64,000 nt of DNA. Source: Ruminococcaceae bacterium HV4-5-B5C. GTDB taxonomy: Bacteria; Bacillota; Clostridia; Oscillospirales; Acutalibacteraceae. Location of the stretch: NCBI GenBank assembly GCA_900184925.1, contig FXYJ02000002.1, forward strand, positions 62,001-126,000, in the 5' to 3' direction. Position numbers and translations under genes: made by a program. The notes beneath the pieces are model-generated. The model worked only from the letters and a program-made list of their open reading frames with translations, was not told where the DNA came from and made no database searches. Below are positions 9,050-18,820 of the stretch, piece by piece; position 1 is the first letter of the stretch, and the number at the start of each line of letters is the position of its first letter.

Positions 9050-10080
9050 CTGGAAGCCTCCCGGATTTTTGTCAGATAGTCCTGTATTTCGCCGGTCATG
9101 ACCTTGCTTTTGAAATAGGTGTTGTGGGTTGCGCCGTCGATCAGTTCCAGCCGGGCGCCGGAGGGGAAGCGCTTTGAGAGCGCTTCGCTCTGCTTCCAGC
9201 TGACCATCTCGTCGGTTTTCGACGTGAACACAAGGGGACGGCATGCAACCTGCGGCGCATATTTTTCCGTGTCGAACCGGTAGCGGATCAGCATGGTCAT
9301 CGGGCCGTGAAAAATGTCGAGCATGCTGTTGTAAAGATCCTGCCCGCTGTAATACGGGGCGACAAGCACCAGACCCGCCGTTTGCCGCTGGGAAGCGAGG
9401 TAGACCGCCTCGCCCGTGCCGATGCTGTAGCCGAGAGGAACAACGCGCGCGGGGTCGGCGTAAGGCTGTTTTACCGCGTAGTCGTAGACGTCGAGCGCGT
9501 CGGAGAACATGGTCCGGTCGTCCGGTTTCCCCTCACTGTACCCGTAGCCGCGGTAATCCACCATCATGACGCCGTACCCGCTGAAGTTTGAAAATATGCC
9601 CTGCTTCAGAAAGCCGGAAAAGGTTTTGGAGGAGTTCTGCCCGTTTCCGCCGAAGTAGAGCAGGAGCGGGGCCTTTCCCGTTTCGGAGGAGGGACGGAAC
9701 CAGCCGGAAAGCCTGGTTCCGTCTTTTGCCGTGACAGAGATTTTCCGGAACGACGGGTCGGACTGGAGCTGCTCAAAGCAGTCGACCGAGTTGCTCGGGT
9801 AAAAAAGCATTTTTTCCTGCAAATAGAAAATGGAGATGCTGAGCGCGAGAACAAGGTTCACTGCGCAGATCAGCACGGTGGCTCCCGCTTTCGCCCCACG
9901 CCGCCGAAGCTTCAAGGCGGGAAGGAAAAGGAGAAAATTCAGCAGAAGGAACGCGGCGGCAAAAACGAGGTAAAAGACCCCGATTTCCCGGTTCTCGCCG
10001 GAAATGAGCAGCGCCGCCACAATGACGGCGGAAAACCCGCCCATTCCGGCCAGAACAGAACGTTTAACCGTAAGTTTCAT
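9046..10080 (-). CDS. Membrane-anchored alpha/beta hydrolase (Bem46/ABHD13-like)
   Basis: 344 residues. The N-terminus has three transmembrane segments (about 10-28, 34-54 and 65-85), followed by an alpha/beta hydrolase domain with the YRGYGYSEG strand and the nucleophile elbow GYSIGTG. Conserved D and H residues near the end (SKTDEMVSW, GATHNTYF) would complete the Ser-Asp-His triad. The family comprises serine hydrolases of mostly unknown substrate, and the active site probably faces the outside. It is followed by the coupled 89-residue membrane protein. Confidence 0.88.
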   Translation of the reverse strand: MKLTVKRSVLAGMGGFSAVIVAALLISGENREIGVFYLVFAAAFLLLNFLLFLPALKLRRRGAKAGATVLICAVNLVLALSISIFYLQEKMLFYPSNSVDCFEQLQSDPSFRKISVTAKDGTRLSGWFRPSSETGKAPLLLYFGGNGQNSSKTFSGFLKQGIFSNFSGYGVMMVDYRGYGYSEGKPDDRTMFSDALDVYDYAVKQPYADPARVVPLGYSIGTGEAVYLASQRQTAGLVLVAPYYSGQDLYNSMLDIFHGPMTMLIRYRFDTEKYAPQVACRPLVFTSKTDEMVSWKQSEALSKRFPSGARLELIDGATHNTYFKSKVMTGEIQDYLTKIREASR

Positions 10081-10105
10081 TTCATCAGCACCGTTCCAAA
10101 ATCAA

Positions 10106-10139
10106 TAAAAAGGCAGAAAAGGGGAGGTCCCTTTTCTGC
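10106..10139 (-). terminator. Rho-independent terminator of the 10170-10700 gene
   Basis: Read on the minus strand, GGCAGAAAAGGG pairs with CCCTTTTCTGCC around a 5-nt loop and is followed by TTTTTATT. It lies about 30 bp past the stop of the minus-strand gene. Confidence 0.85.
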
Positions 10140-10169
10140 CGAAGATCCATAAGAGAACAAGGTATGTTG

Positions 10170-10700
10170 TCAGATCAGCACGTTGATGGATCCGGCAGGA
10201 GCTGTGCGGTCCCCGCCGCGTCTCGCGGCGGCTTTCTCCGCCATGGCCTGCTGCGCTGCCTTCAGCGCTGCGGCCTGCTCGGAGGTCCGGAGGCCGGCTT
10301 CGCTGACCTGCGTCTGTGCAAGCGAGCGCTGCAAATGTTCCGAAACGGCCATGCCGATGCTCTTACCCGAAGTGCGCAGATTGACCTGCGTTGCGTCGGT
10401 ATTGAGCTGCAGCATGGAAACGCCGCTTCTCCCGGCAGACTGGTTCGCGTGCTGCAGGTCACGGATCTGATCGTTGACCTTTGAAAGCAGGTCGTCATAC
10501 TGACGCAGCTTCATCTGCAGAGACGCTTCCGAAAGGCCCTGCACGCGGGCCGTAACGCGGCAGTCGTTCTCGATTTTGCGGATAGAGTCGGCAAGTCGCT
10601 GCAGCTCGTCGATCTGCGGATTCTGCGCACCGGAGGACTGAACTGCGCCCGCGATGTTTTGTGCCGAAGCGACAGCCGAAGCGATTTTTTCAATTTCCAT
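10170..10700 (-). CDS. Small helical protein, unknown function
   Basis: 176 residues beginning MEIEKIASAVASAQNIAG, with no membrane segment or signal peptide. It is rich in Ala, Gln and charged residues and is probably mostly alpha-helical. A coiled-coil-like stretch (about 33-88) is followed by an Ala/Gln-rich C-terminal helix. It is monocistronic with its own terminator. I recognise no family. The composition resembles cytoplasmic structural or phage-type proteins, but that is not evidence of function. Confidence 0.65.
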   Translation of the reverse strand: MEIEKIASAVASAQNIAGAVQSSGAQNPQIDELQRLADSIRKIENDCRVTARVQGLSEASLQMKLRQYDDLLSKVNDQIRDLQHANQSAGRSGVSMLQLNTDATQVNLRTSGKSIGMAVSEHLQRSLAQTQVSEAGLRTSEQAAALKAAQQAMAEKAAARRGGDRTAPAGSINVLI

Positions 10701-10804
10701 GAATCATCCCGCCTTACTGAACAGCAAAAAACATAAAATGCTTCTATTGGTATTATCGTCCAAAGGCGGCAAATATTTAACCATAACTAGAAAATTTCGG
10801 AAAA

Positions 10805-11584
10805 TTACACAGGCTGGGGAACAAGGCCAAGTTCGGCCGGATGCACCATGCCGCTCTGAATGGCGCGGTCACGCAGGAAAATGTAAAGCTCTGCAAAGGA
10901 AGCATGCAGGTAAGGGACGACAAAAGCGACGGCCAGGAGGCTCGTGAAGGGCGTCGCAAGCGGGAAAAACCAGTTGATCGTGCCGGCGACGATTCCCGCC
11001 AGCATAAACCATCCGAGGAAGGAGAGGCAAAGCACGAAGATCGCACCCTTTTCGCCGTCCGTCATCATGCGGCTGAGCTGCCTTGCCCGGGTGCCCGACA
11101 TGGTCGGGTTATCCGAAAGAAGGAAGGGAACCATCCAGTACTGCAGAACCTTGATGATGCCGGGGATGATGAAGAGCAGGAACCAGAAGCTTGTGAACAG
11201 ACCGGTTGTAAACATGGCGCCCACGGTGGAGGAGTAATTGTTCCGGAACGGACTGAACAGTGTTCCGACCTGTGTGTCGCCGAAACGGTTGTGCACGAAA
11301 AAGCGCGAAAGTCCGACGGCGAGAGGCTGCGCCACGAAAATAGTAAGGAGCAGGTTCAAAAGACCGATCCATCTTGTGTGATGCGGCTGATTCATGTATT
11401 TTTGAAGTTCTTCGGCAGAAGTGAGGATTGCGTAATAGTCCACCTTTGGCTCGAAATAACTGGCGACGATGTTGAAAATTTCATTGGCCAGCGAGAAGAT
11501 CAGGCCGACCGCGTAGGCCACCCAATATTTATTGCCGGAGAGTGCAAGCCGCGCATTGCCCTTAAGAATTGCTCTGTCCCACAT
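10805..11584 (-). CDS. DUF975 family membrane protein
   Basis: About 259 residues with roughly six hydrophobic segments, an N-terminal cytoplasmic helix (WDRAILKGNARLALSGNKYW) and the family's conserved patterns (LFSPF, then the FIIPGI loop). DUF975 proteins are integral membrane proteins of unknown function common in Clostridia and Bacilli. The ATG at 11584 is preferred over an in-frame TTG at 11587, and GAGGGGTGA precedes it. It is monocistronic. Confidence 0.88.
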   Translation of the reverse strand: MWDRAILKGNARLALSGNKYWVAYAVGLIFSLANEIFNIVASYFEPKVDYYAILTSAEELQKYMNQPHHTRWIGLLNLLLTIFVAQPLAVGLSRFFVHNRFGDTQVGTLFSPFRNNYSSTVGAMFTTGLFTSFWFLLFIIPGIIKVLQYWMVPFLLSDNPTMSGTRARQLSRMMTDGEKGAIFVLCLSFLGWFMLAGIVAGTINWFFPLATPFTSLLAVAFVVPYLHASFAELYIFLRDRAIQSGMVHPAELGLVPQPV

Positions 11585-11703
11585 CAAAAGTCACCCCTCT
11601 TTTTTCAGAACCCCGGGTCAGAGGCTCCAACTGCTTTTATTATAGCCGATCGGGCCGCCCGCCGCAATCGGATTTTCAGTTCCCGCAAAAAAATTACGGA
11701 GGA

Positions 11704-11740
11704 CAAGGAAAACTCCCGGCCGGCAAAAGCCGACCGGGAG
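11704..11740 (-). terminator. Terminator of the ilvB-ilvN-ilvC operon
   Basis: On the minus strand a 12-bp stem, CTCCCGGTCGGC with GCCGGCCGGGAG (one G-T pair) and a TTTT loop, is followed by TTTTCC. It lies 30 bp past the ilvC stop. Confidence 0.85.
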
Positions 11741-11770
11741 CAGTTATGTTCAGAGGCAGGAAGGCGCCGA

Positions 11771-12811
<1,041 letters not shown>

Positions 12812-12865
12812 TTATTGAAACAAACGGGAAAGTGGCGGTTCAGCGCGGGAACTCCCGGCGGCCGT

Positions 12866-13372
12866 CTATGCTTTGGCGTTTTGTTTTAGCGTTGTCGAGG
12901 GGCCCTTCTCAATGGAGAGTGCGCCCGACCGCACGACTTCCTTGATGCCGTACGGCTTGAGCAGGCCTACGAGGGTCTGCAGCTTTTCTTCTCCGCCGGT
13001 GAACTCGAGCGTCAGCGAAACGGGGGAAACGTCCACGATGGACGCGTGGATCAGTTCGGCGATGTTCATAATTTCGGCGTGCTGCTTTGCTTTGCACGAG
13101 ACCTTGATGAGCGCGTGCTCGCTGCTGAGAAACGTGCCCGGCTCAAGCACTTTGACCTTGATAATGGGAATCAGCTTGTTGAGCTGTTTTTCTACCTGTT
13201 CCACGATGTGCTCGTCGCCGTCCACAACGATGGTCATGCGGGAAATCTCGGGGTCCTGCGTAATGCCGACAGCGAGGCTGTCGATGTTGAATCCTCTGCG
13301 GGAAAACAGCCCGGCTACTTTTGAGAGGACACCCGGCTGGTTCTCAACGAGGACGGAAAGCGTGTGTTTCAT
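12866..13372 (-). CDS. ilvN: Acetolactate synthase small (regulatory) subunit
   Basis: 168 residues. An N-terminal ACT domain (LVENQPGVLSKVAGLFSRRG, about 6-25) is followed by a second regulatory domain. The length fits IlvH/IlvN of Bacillota. It binds valine and regulates the large subunit. It lies 14 bp downstream of ilvB in the same operon. Confidence 0.95.
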   Translation of the reverse strand: MKHTLSVLVENQPGVLSKVAGLFSRRGFNIDSLAVGITQDPEISRMTIVVDGDEHIVEQVEKQLNKLIPIIKVKVLEPGTFLSSEHALIKVSCKAKQHAEIMNIAELIHASIVDVSPVSLTLEFTGGEEKLQTLVGLLKPYGIKEVVRSGALSIEKGPSTTLKQNAKA

Positions 13373-13386
13373 TTTCTCGGCCCTCC

Positions 13387-15006
13387 TTACAGCGTCGGCT
13401 CGTCCGGGTCGACCCGGCAGACGAGCAGGAACGGGCCGTCCGACTCAAGCATGCGCTTTGCGGCGCGCCCGGCCTCGGCGTTGCTTCGCGCTTCCTCCGA
13501 GGGAATGCCGTAGGCTTCCGCCAGCTTTACAAAGTCCGGGTCGCCGGAAAGATCCGTTGCAGCGTGATGACTCTCATACTGCTTCGTCTGCACTTCCCAG
13601 ACCATGCCGAGGCGGCCGTTGACCATCAGAATAATCTTGACAGCCGCGCCGCTTTCCTTCAGCGTGGCAAGCTCACACAGCGACATCTGGAAGGCGCCGT
13701 CGCCGCAGACGCAGACGACCTGCCGGTGCGGCTTCGCGAGCTTTGCGCCGATGGCGGCGGGCAGCGAGTAGCCCATCGTGCCGAGACCGCCCGAGGTGAG
13801 AAAGCGGCCTTCCTTCACATTGAAGCTGTTCGCGGTCCAGATCTGGTTCTGGCCCACATCGGCGCAGAGAATCGCATTCGGCTCCATCATGCCGGAGAGC
13901 TCGCGCAGGAACGAGCGCGGGTCCACAAAATCCGTACGGGGCGCGCCTTTGGGGACGTACGCGGCCTTTTCGCGCTTGACGCGCTCTACCCAGTCGGCGG
14001 GCGCGCGGTAATCGGTCTCCGCCGCCATGGCACGGAGCACAAGGCGGATATCCCCGACGATGGGAATATCCACGTCCATGTTTTTTCCGATTTCAGCCGG
14101 GTCGATGTCGATGTGAATGATCTTCGTTGACTCCGAAACCTGCTGCGGGTCGGAGACGGCGCGGTCGCCCACGCGGGCGCCGCAGAGAAGAATGAGGTCC
14201 GCGTCGCGCATGGCGCGGTTTGCGTTCGCGTGGCCGTGCATGCCGATCATCCCGAGGTAGACGGGGCTGTCCATCGGCACGACGCCGAGACCCATCATCG
14301 TTGAGACCACGGGGATGCCCGTCTTTTCCGCAAAAGAGATCAGCTCGGGCCGCGCCCCGGCGAGAACAACGCCGCCGCCGCAGCACAGCAGGGGGCGCTT
14401 CGCCTGCTCAATGGCAGCCGCGGCCCGGCGCACCTGCATGGAGTGCCCCTGTGTGCGCGGTTTGTAACCGGCGATCTGCGCTTTCTGCGGGTATGCGAAA
14501 GAACCGACCTGCTGTTTCTGCACGTCGGTCGGCACATCGATGAGAACGGGACCGGGACGGCCGCTTGAAGCAATATAGAATGCCTCCTTGAAGACGCGCG
14601 GAAGATCCGCCGCGTTCTTGACAAGGTAGGAATGTTTCGTAAAGGATTCACAGGCGCCGGTGATGTCAGCTTCCTGAAAAACGTCTCGGCCGAGGAGCCA
14701 CTGGTTGACCTGACCGGTGATGGCAACGAGCGGAACCGAGTCCATGTAGGCTGTGGCGACACCCGTGATGAGGTTCGTCGCGCCGGGGCCGGAAGTGGCG
14801 ACGCACACGCCGGGAACTCCGGCAGCACGGGCGTATCCGCTCGCTTCATGGGCGGCGTTCTGCTCTTCCCGCACAAGAACGTGCCGGATCGGCGACTGGT
14901 ACAGAAAATCATAGAACGGGCAGATCGCTGCGCCCGGATAGCCGAATACAACCTTAACCTCTTCGCTTTCGAGGCAACGGACCATTATTTCCGCTCCGCT
15001 GATCAA
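13387..15006 (-). CDS. ilvB: Acetolactate synthase large (catalytic) subunit
   Basis: About 539 residues. The TPP-dependent enzyme has an N-terminal pyrimidine-binding domain (GYPGAAICPFYD with the catalytic Glu in REEQNAAH), a central domain, and a C-terminal TPP/Mg domain (GDGAFQMS...NGRLG). It condenses pyruvate with pyruvate or 2-oxobutyrate. An upstream in-frame ATG (15030) lacks a ribosome site. The TTG at 15006 is 8 nt after GGGAG and gives the usual MISGAEIMV start. It is the first gene of the operon, with a SigA-type promoter about 45 bp upstream. No T-box or leader peptide is visible, so control is probably exerted elsewhere. Confidence 0.96.
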   Translation of the reverse strand: MISGAEIMVRCLESEEVKVVFGYPGAAICPFYDFLYQSPIRHVLVREEQNAAHEASGYARAAGVPGVCVATSGPGATNLITGVATAYMDSVPLVAITGQVNQWLLGRDVFQEADITGACESFTKHSYLVKNAADLPRVFKEAFYIASSGRPGPVLIDVPTDVQKQQVGSFAYPQKAQIAGYKPRTQGHSMQVRRAAAAIEQAKRPLLCCGGGVVLAGARPELISFAEKTGIPVVSTMMGLGVVPMDSPVYLGMIGMHGHANANRAMRDADLILLCGARVGDRAVSDPQQVSESTKIIHIDIDPAEIGKNMDVDIPIVGDIRLVLRAMAAETDYRAPADWVERVKREKAAYVPKGAPRTDFVDPRSFLRELSGMMEPNAILCADVGQNQIWTANSFNVKEGRFLTSGGLGTMGYSLPAAIGAKLAKPHRQVVCVCGDGAFQMSLCELATLKESGAAVKIILMVNGRLGMVWEVQTKQYESHHAATDLSGDPDFVKLAEAYGIPSEEARSNAEAGRAAKRMLESDGPFLLVCRVDPDEPTL

Positions 15007-15048
15007 CCGTATCACTCCCTTGTGCGACATTATTTATATGTAACACTG

Positions 15049-15078
15049 ATTATAACATCCCTTTCTTTGCTGCGTCAA
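15049..15078 (-). promoter_or_regulatory. SigA-type promoter of the ilv operon
   Basis: On the minus strand, TTGACG (15073-15078) and TATAAT (15049-15054) are spaced by 18 bp. The predicted start site is about 35 bp from the ilvB start codon. Confidence 0.8.
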
Positions 15079-15166
15079 CCGCAAGGGGGAAAAAGGTTTA
15101 ACAATTTAAACCACTGAAATTCCTGATTTTTTCGACGCTTTTTCGGAAGCCGCCCCCAAAAGCACG

Positions 15167-15192
15167 CAAAAACGCCGCCCCAAAGGGCGGCG
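15167..15192 (-). terminator. Terminator downstream of the FAD-protein gene and repeat R3
   Basis: On the minus strand CGCCGCCC pairs with GGGCGGCG around TTTG, followed by TTTTTGCG. The minus-strand unit reading into it is the 15581-16996 gene, with repeat R3 lying between, so R3 would be transcribed. Confidence 0.65.
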
Positions 15193-15202
15193 GGAAGGCG
15201 GC

Positions 15203-15545
15203 GGGCATTCCGATTTTCATGGACGTTTCAAATCAAGAACTGGCAACCACAGAAGATTTTGGATGAAGACTGGGAACGTAACAATGAACACTTCTGAGCC
15301 AATGAATTGGAACTAGGCAGATGACGGGTGCCAGGGGTGCAGGGGGCGCGGGTGTGAAACACCTTTCACGCCTACGGCGACCACGACTTCAACCCGGATA
15401 TAGACTATTGTTGATTTTTCGCTCCGGGACGCCCTCGAAGGGCTTGTGCATGCAGGCTCAGCCTGCCCCCCTGCGCGACCTTTGCGTCCTTTCGTTCAAG
15501 ATCGAAAGGACGGGCCTGCGTGGCCGGAGCGCAAACTAAAAACAA
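15203..15545 (+). repeat. Dispersed modular repeat, copy R3
   Basis: This shorter copy lacks the left modules. It begins in the ttttcatggacgtttc block, then has the aacgtaacaatgaa/ccaatgaattgg block, the GTGAAACACCTTTCACGCC block, the GCAGGCT/AGCCTGC hairpin and the GCGCAAACTAAAAACAA end. It lies antisense in the 3' region of the FAD-protein gene. Confidence 0.85.
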
Positions 15546-15580
15546 GAATCTAAAGCGAAGCATAGGAAAAGCGCTGTTCG

Positions 15581-16996
15581 TTACACTTTTCGTGCGGCGA
15601 TGTCGCGCGCGACAACGACGCCTGTGACGGAGGCCTGCATAAGCCCGCGTGTGATTCCCGCGCCGTCCCCGATGGCGTAAAGATTTTTCACGCCGGTCTC
15701 AAAGCGATCGTCCACGCCGACCTTGGAGGAGTAGAATTTCACCTCCACGCCGTAGAGCAGCGTGTTTTTGGAGTACAGACCCGGCGCGAGCTTGTCGAAC
15801 GCGCGCAGCGACTCCACGATGCTTGTGAGGTGGCGGTGCGGAAGCACGAACGAGAGGTCGCCCGGCACGGCTGTTTTAAGCGTGGGGACGGTTGTCGATT
15901 TCTTCAGGCGCGTCGCGTCGGTGCGCCTGCCGAGAAGCAGGTCGCCGAGGCGCTGCACCATGATGCCGCCGCCCGTGAGCATGTTGCCGAGCTGCGCAAT
16001 GTAGCGCCCGTACTCGATCGGCTGGTTGAACGGCTCGGTAAAGCGCGTCGAAACGAGCATGGCGAAGTTCGTGTTCTCCGTGCGGCGTTCTTCCTCCGCG
16101 TAGGAGTGGCCGTTCACGACGGCAATGCCGCCGCCCGGCGTGTCGTAATGCTCTTCGCTTACGATGCCGCCCGGGTTCATGCAGAATGTGCGAACCTTGT
16201 TTTCAAATGTGTCGGAGTAGTAGACGAGCTTTGCCTCGTAGAGGTGCTTCGTCAGAGGGTCCATCACGGCGTTCGGGACTTCGACGCGCACGCCGATATC
16301 CACTTCATTGTTCGTGACATCCAGCCCGAGTTCTCCGGCCGCGCGGCTCAGCCATTCGGCCCCGCCGCGGCCCGGCGCAAGAACGACGTACGGTGCAGAT
16401 GCGGTCTCTTCGCCGTTCTTTCCCGCAAGGCGGACACCCACGGCTTTGCCGTTTTCGGTGAGAATCGATTCCGCCGTGGTGCGCTCGCGGAATTCAAAGT
16501 TCGGGCGCGAGGCAAGGTAGTCGTACATTGCCTTCAGCACCGTGTAGGAGTATTCCGTCCCCATGTGACGGACCGGGCACGGAATGAGCTGGATATTATC
16601 TCTTCGCGCCTGGTACGAAACCTTTTCGGCGAACTTGTCGTTCCGGCCGAAAACCTGGTCCGGAGCGCCGTATTTCAGGTAAATGCCGTCCACATAACGG
16701 ATGAGGTCCCGCACGTCGTTGACCGGCAGGTAGTCCGTGAGGTTGCCGCCGACCTCTTCCGAGAGCGAGAGCTTTCCGTCGGAGAATGCGCCCGCTCCGG
16801 CCCACCCGTTCATGATGCTGCAGGTGGCGCAGTGCGCGCATGTTCCGGTTGTGCGGGCCGGGCAGGAGCGATGCTCAATCGCACTCCCGGAGTCAACGAC
16901 AAGCACTTTTTTCTCCGGCGCGAGCCGGTCCAGTTCAAGTGCGGTAAAAATGCCGGCAGGCCCGGCTCCCACAACGATTACATCGTAATTTTTCAT
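15581..16996 (-). CDS. COG2509-type FAD-dependent oxidoreductase, unknown substrate
   Basis: 471 residues. The N-terminal dinucleotide-binding motif VGAGPAG lies at residues 9-15, with the matching acidic end of beta-2 (VVDSG). A cysteine cluster (C45, C53, C56, C59, in CAHCATC) follows and could bind metal or a cluster. The C-terminal NLYAIGDGAGITRGLMQA is the FAD-binding signature of these flavoproteins. COG2509 proteins are widespread in Clostridia and their substrate is unknown. The gene lies 26 bp after the DUF188 gene, so it is likely co-transcribed with HAD and DUF188. Confidence 0.88.
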   Translation of the reverse strand: MKNYDVIVVGAGPAGIFTALELDRLAPEKKVLVVDSGSAIEHRSCPARTTGTCAHCATCSIMNGWAGAGAFSDGKLSLSEEVGGNLTDYLPVNDVRDLIRYVDGIYLKYGAPDQVFGRNDKFAEKVSYQARRDNIQLIPCPVRHMGTEYSYTVLKAMYDYLASRPNFEFRERTTAESILTENGKAVGVRLAGKNGEETASAPYVVLAPGRGGAEWLSRAAGELGLDVTNNEVDIGVRVEVPNAVMDPLTKHLYEAKLVYYSDTFENKVRTFCMNPGGIVSEEHYDTPGGGIAVVNGHSYAEEERRTENTNFAMLVSTRFTEPFNQPIEYGRYIAQLGNMLTGGGIMVQRLGDLLLGRRTDATRLKKSTTVPTLKTAVPGDLSFVLPHRHLTSIVESLRAFDKLAPGLYSKNTLLYGVEVKFYSSKVGVDDRFETGVKNLYAIGDGAGITRGLMQASVTGVVVARDIAARKV

Positions 16997-17022
16997 AAAA
17001 AGTATCCCTTCCGCGGGCGGCG

Positions 17023-17460
17023 TCAGCCGTCTCCGTCAAGCATCCGGATGAAGGCGGAGCGAAACGCTTCGTCGTCCGCTTTCTCCCGTTTGTGGTTTTT
17101 CCCGAATCTGCCGCCTGCGCGGCGGATTTTCTGCCCGAGCGCCCGCTCGAACAGAAGGCGGTCCATGTTGTCTCCGTCGTAGACAAGGCCGTTCTGGTTC
17201 AGTGCCTTTGCGCCCCGGCCGAGCGACATTGCGGCCACACCGTAGTCCTGCGTTACCACGATGTCGCCGGGCGCGATCAGATTTACAAGGCGGAGGTCGG
17301 CGCTGTCCCTCCCCTGGTCGACTATGACGACGGTGCTGTATCCGTCGTTCAGCTCGTGGCTCGTGTCAAGGAGCATCGTGACCGGGATGCCCCGCTTTTT
17401 CGCTTCCTTCACGAGAATCTCCTTGACCGGGCAGGCGTCCGCGTCCACAAGAATCTTCAT
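17023..17460 (-). CDS. YaiI/YqxD family protein (DUF188)
   Basis: 145 residues of typical length. The N-terminal MKILVDADACPVKEIL signature places it firmly in the family, which has a PIN-like fold with conserved Asp residues (D6, D8). The motifs GDIVVTQDYGVA and KALNQNG are also present. The function is unproven, and nuclease-like activity is inferred only from the fold. Its ATG overlaps the HAD stop as ATGA, so translation is coupled. Confidence 0.93.
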   Translation of the reverse strand: MKILVDADACPVKEILVKEAKKRGIPVTMLLDTSHELNDGYSTVVIVDQGRDSADLRLVNLIAPGDIVVTQDYGVAAMSLGRGAKALNQNGLVYDGDNMDRLLFERALGQKIRRAGGRFGKNHKREKADDEAFRSAFIRMLDGDG

Positions 17461-18131
17461 TGTCGCCCGCCTTCTTCCGCGCGCAGCTTTTCAAGCAGCG
17501 GGATCACGTCCCGCAGAGTGGGCACGCACGCGAACAGCCGGGCACGAGCCGCTTCGTCCGGCTGCACAAGATCCGGAACCATGACGGTTTTCATCCCCGC
17601 GCGGAAGGCTGAAAGACAGCCGTTCGGCGAATCCTCAAGCGCCATGCACCGCTCCGGCGCTGTGCCGAGTTCCCGCGCGGCGGTCAGGTAGATCTGCGGG
17701 TCGGGCTTGCTTTTCTCCACCATGTCACCGCAGATAATTTTCTGAAAATACCCGGTGACGCCGGCTTTGTCGCAGTATTTCAGCACCTTTTTCCGCGAAG
17801 TGGACGAAGCGACCGCGCAGGGGATGTTTTCGCGCTTCAGGTATTCGAGAAGGTCGAAAAGTCCCTCTTTTACCGGAACGCCTTGAACGTCAATTTTTTC
17901 CGCGAAACGGCGGCGGTATTCGGCGATAAAGGCTTCATACGGAAAATCCGAACCGAAATGCTTCCGGAAGATACCGCCTTCCTGCCCAAGCCGGACGCCC
18001 ATTGTTTCCGGCATCACAACCGAAACATGCATGTAGCCTGTTTCCGCCCCGATTGTGTCCCAGAGGTCACGCGTCATGGCCTCGGTGTCAAACATCAGGC
18101 CGTCCATATCAAAAATTACCGCGTCTGTCAT
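17457..18131 (-). CDS. HAD-superfamily phosphatase (beta-phosphoglucomutase-like)
   Basis: 224 residues. The motif I nucleophile DMDGLMFDTE is near the N-terminus, motif II is ASSTSRKK, the motif III lysine lies in EKSKPDP, and motif IV is ALEDSPNG. The alpha-helical cap between motifs I and II is of the C1 type. The open frame continues upstream, but the ATG at 18131 gives a standard HAD start and has GGAAAGGCGG upstream. Members act on small phosphosugars, and the substrate is not predictable. It is the first gene of a three-gene unit with DUF188 and the FAD protein. Confidence 0.9.
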   Translation of the reverse strand: MTDAVIFDMDGLMFDTEAMTRDLWDTIGAETGYMHVSVVMPETMGVRLGQEGGIFRKHFGSDFPYEAFIAEYRRRFAEKIDVQGVPVKEGLFDLLEYLKRENIPCAVASSTSRKKVLKYCDKAGVTGYFQKIICGDMVEKSKPDPQIYLTAARELGTAPERCMALEDSPNGCLSAFRAGMKTVMVPDLVQPDEAARARLFACVPTLRDVIPLLEKLRAEEGGRQ

Positions 18132-18176
18132 GCGTTCCGCCTTTCCCGCCGGTTCCGCGCGCCTTTCCTCCGGGCA

Positions 18177-18210
18177 AAGCGAAACGGGGGCCGGAATATT
18201 CCGGTCCCCG
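18177..18210 (-). terminator. Terminator of trxA
   Basis: On the minus strand CGGGG-A-CCGGAATATTCCGG-C-CCCCG folds on itself (palindromic core GGAATATTCC) and is followed by TTTCG. It lies between the trxA stop and the HAD gene. The T-run is short. Confidence 0.6.
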
Positions 18211-18331
18211 GCTTTGTGCGTTGAGTGCGCCGGCAACGGCGAAGCCGTGTTTTCGTTTACCCAATGGTTCATTATACCCTGACGGGCAAGACGGTGTCAA
18301 GAGCGGACCGCCGCGCGCGCACGGGAGAAAA

Positions 18332-18646
18332 TTATTCCTCCAGCATGCGGAGAATATCCTGCTTGCTGCGCACGCCGACGGTTGTGGAAACCGCCGCTCC
18401 GTTTTTGAACACCATGAGCGTCGGAATGCTCATGACGCTGAAGCGCGCGGCGAGGTCGGGTTCTTCGTCGACATTGACCTTGCAGACCTTATAACGGCCG
18501 TCGCTCTCGTTGCCGATCTCGTCCACGATGGGCGAAACCATGCGGCACGGACCGCACCAGGATGCCCAGAAGTCGACCAGAACCGGTTTGTCGGAGCCGG
18601 AGACCGTGGTATCAAAATTCTTTGTGTTCAGTGACGTTACAGCCAT
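18332..18646 (-). CDS. trxA: Thioredoxin
   Basis: 104 residues, the standard thioredoxin length. The redox site WCGPC is at residues 30-34, and the cis-proline is in SIPTLMVF. It reduces protein disulfides with electrons from thioredoxin reductase. It is divergent from the trmB-lysA unit, sharing a 170-bp intergenic region with it, and is monocistronic with a terminator. Confidence 0.97.
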   Translation of the reverse strand: MAVTSLNTKNFDTTVSGSDKPVLVDFWASWCGPCRMVSPIVDEIGNESDGRYKVCKVNVDEEPDLAARFSVMSIPTLMVFKNGAAVSTTVGVRSKQDILRMLEE

Positions 18647-18753
18647 TCTCGTAACTTCCTTTCCGGTAATCCCTATTCAGGATTTTTTACACCCATATTA
18701 TAATACCGCTCCGTGGCAAATGTATGTAATTAAGTCACAAAGTCTTTTACGGC

Positions 18754-18800
18754 TTGACAAAAAGGCGCTGCCGCCGTATAGTGTTCCTGTAAAGGAACAC
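18754..18800 (+). promoter_or_regulatory. Promoter with palindromic operator for trmB-lysA
   Basis: TTGACA (18754-18759) and TATAGT (18777-18782) are spaced by exactly 17 bp. An inverted repeat, GTGTTCCT-N4-AGGAACAC (18781-18800), overlaps the end of the -10 box and the expected start site. A repressor bound there would block transcription. The obvious candidate is the TrmB-like product of the next gene. Confidence 0.8.
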
Positions 18801-18820
18801 GGATAGGGAGGGAAATGCCA

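Noticed and set aside
15031..15180. T-box or leader-peptide attenuator upstream of ilvB
   Set aside because: The promoter is only about 45 bp from the start codon. No T-box sequence and no Leu/Val/Ile-rich leader were found.
15830..17182. 450-residue open frame on the plus strand
   Set aside because: It is antisense to the FAD-protein and DUF188 genes and has no motif.
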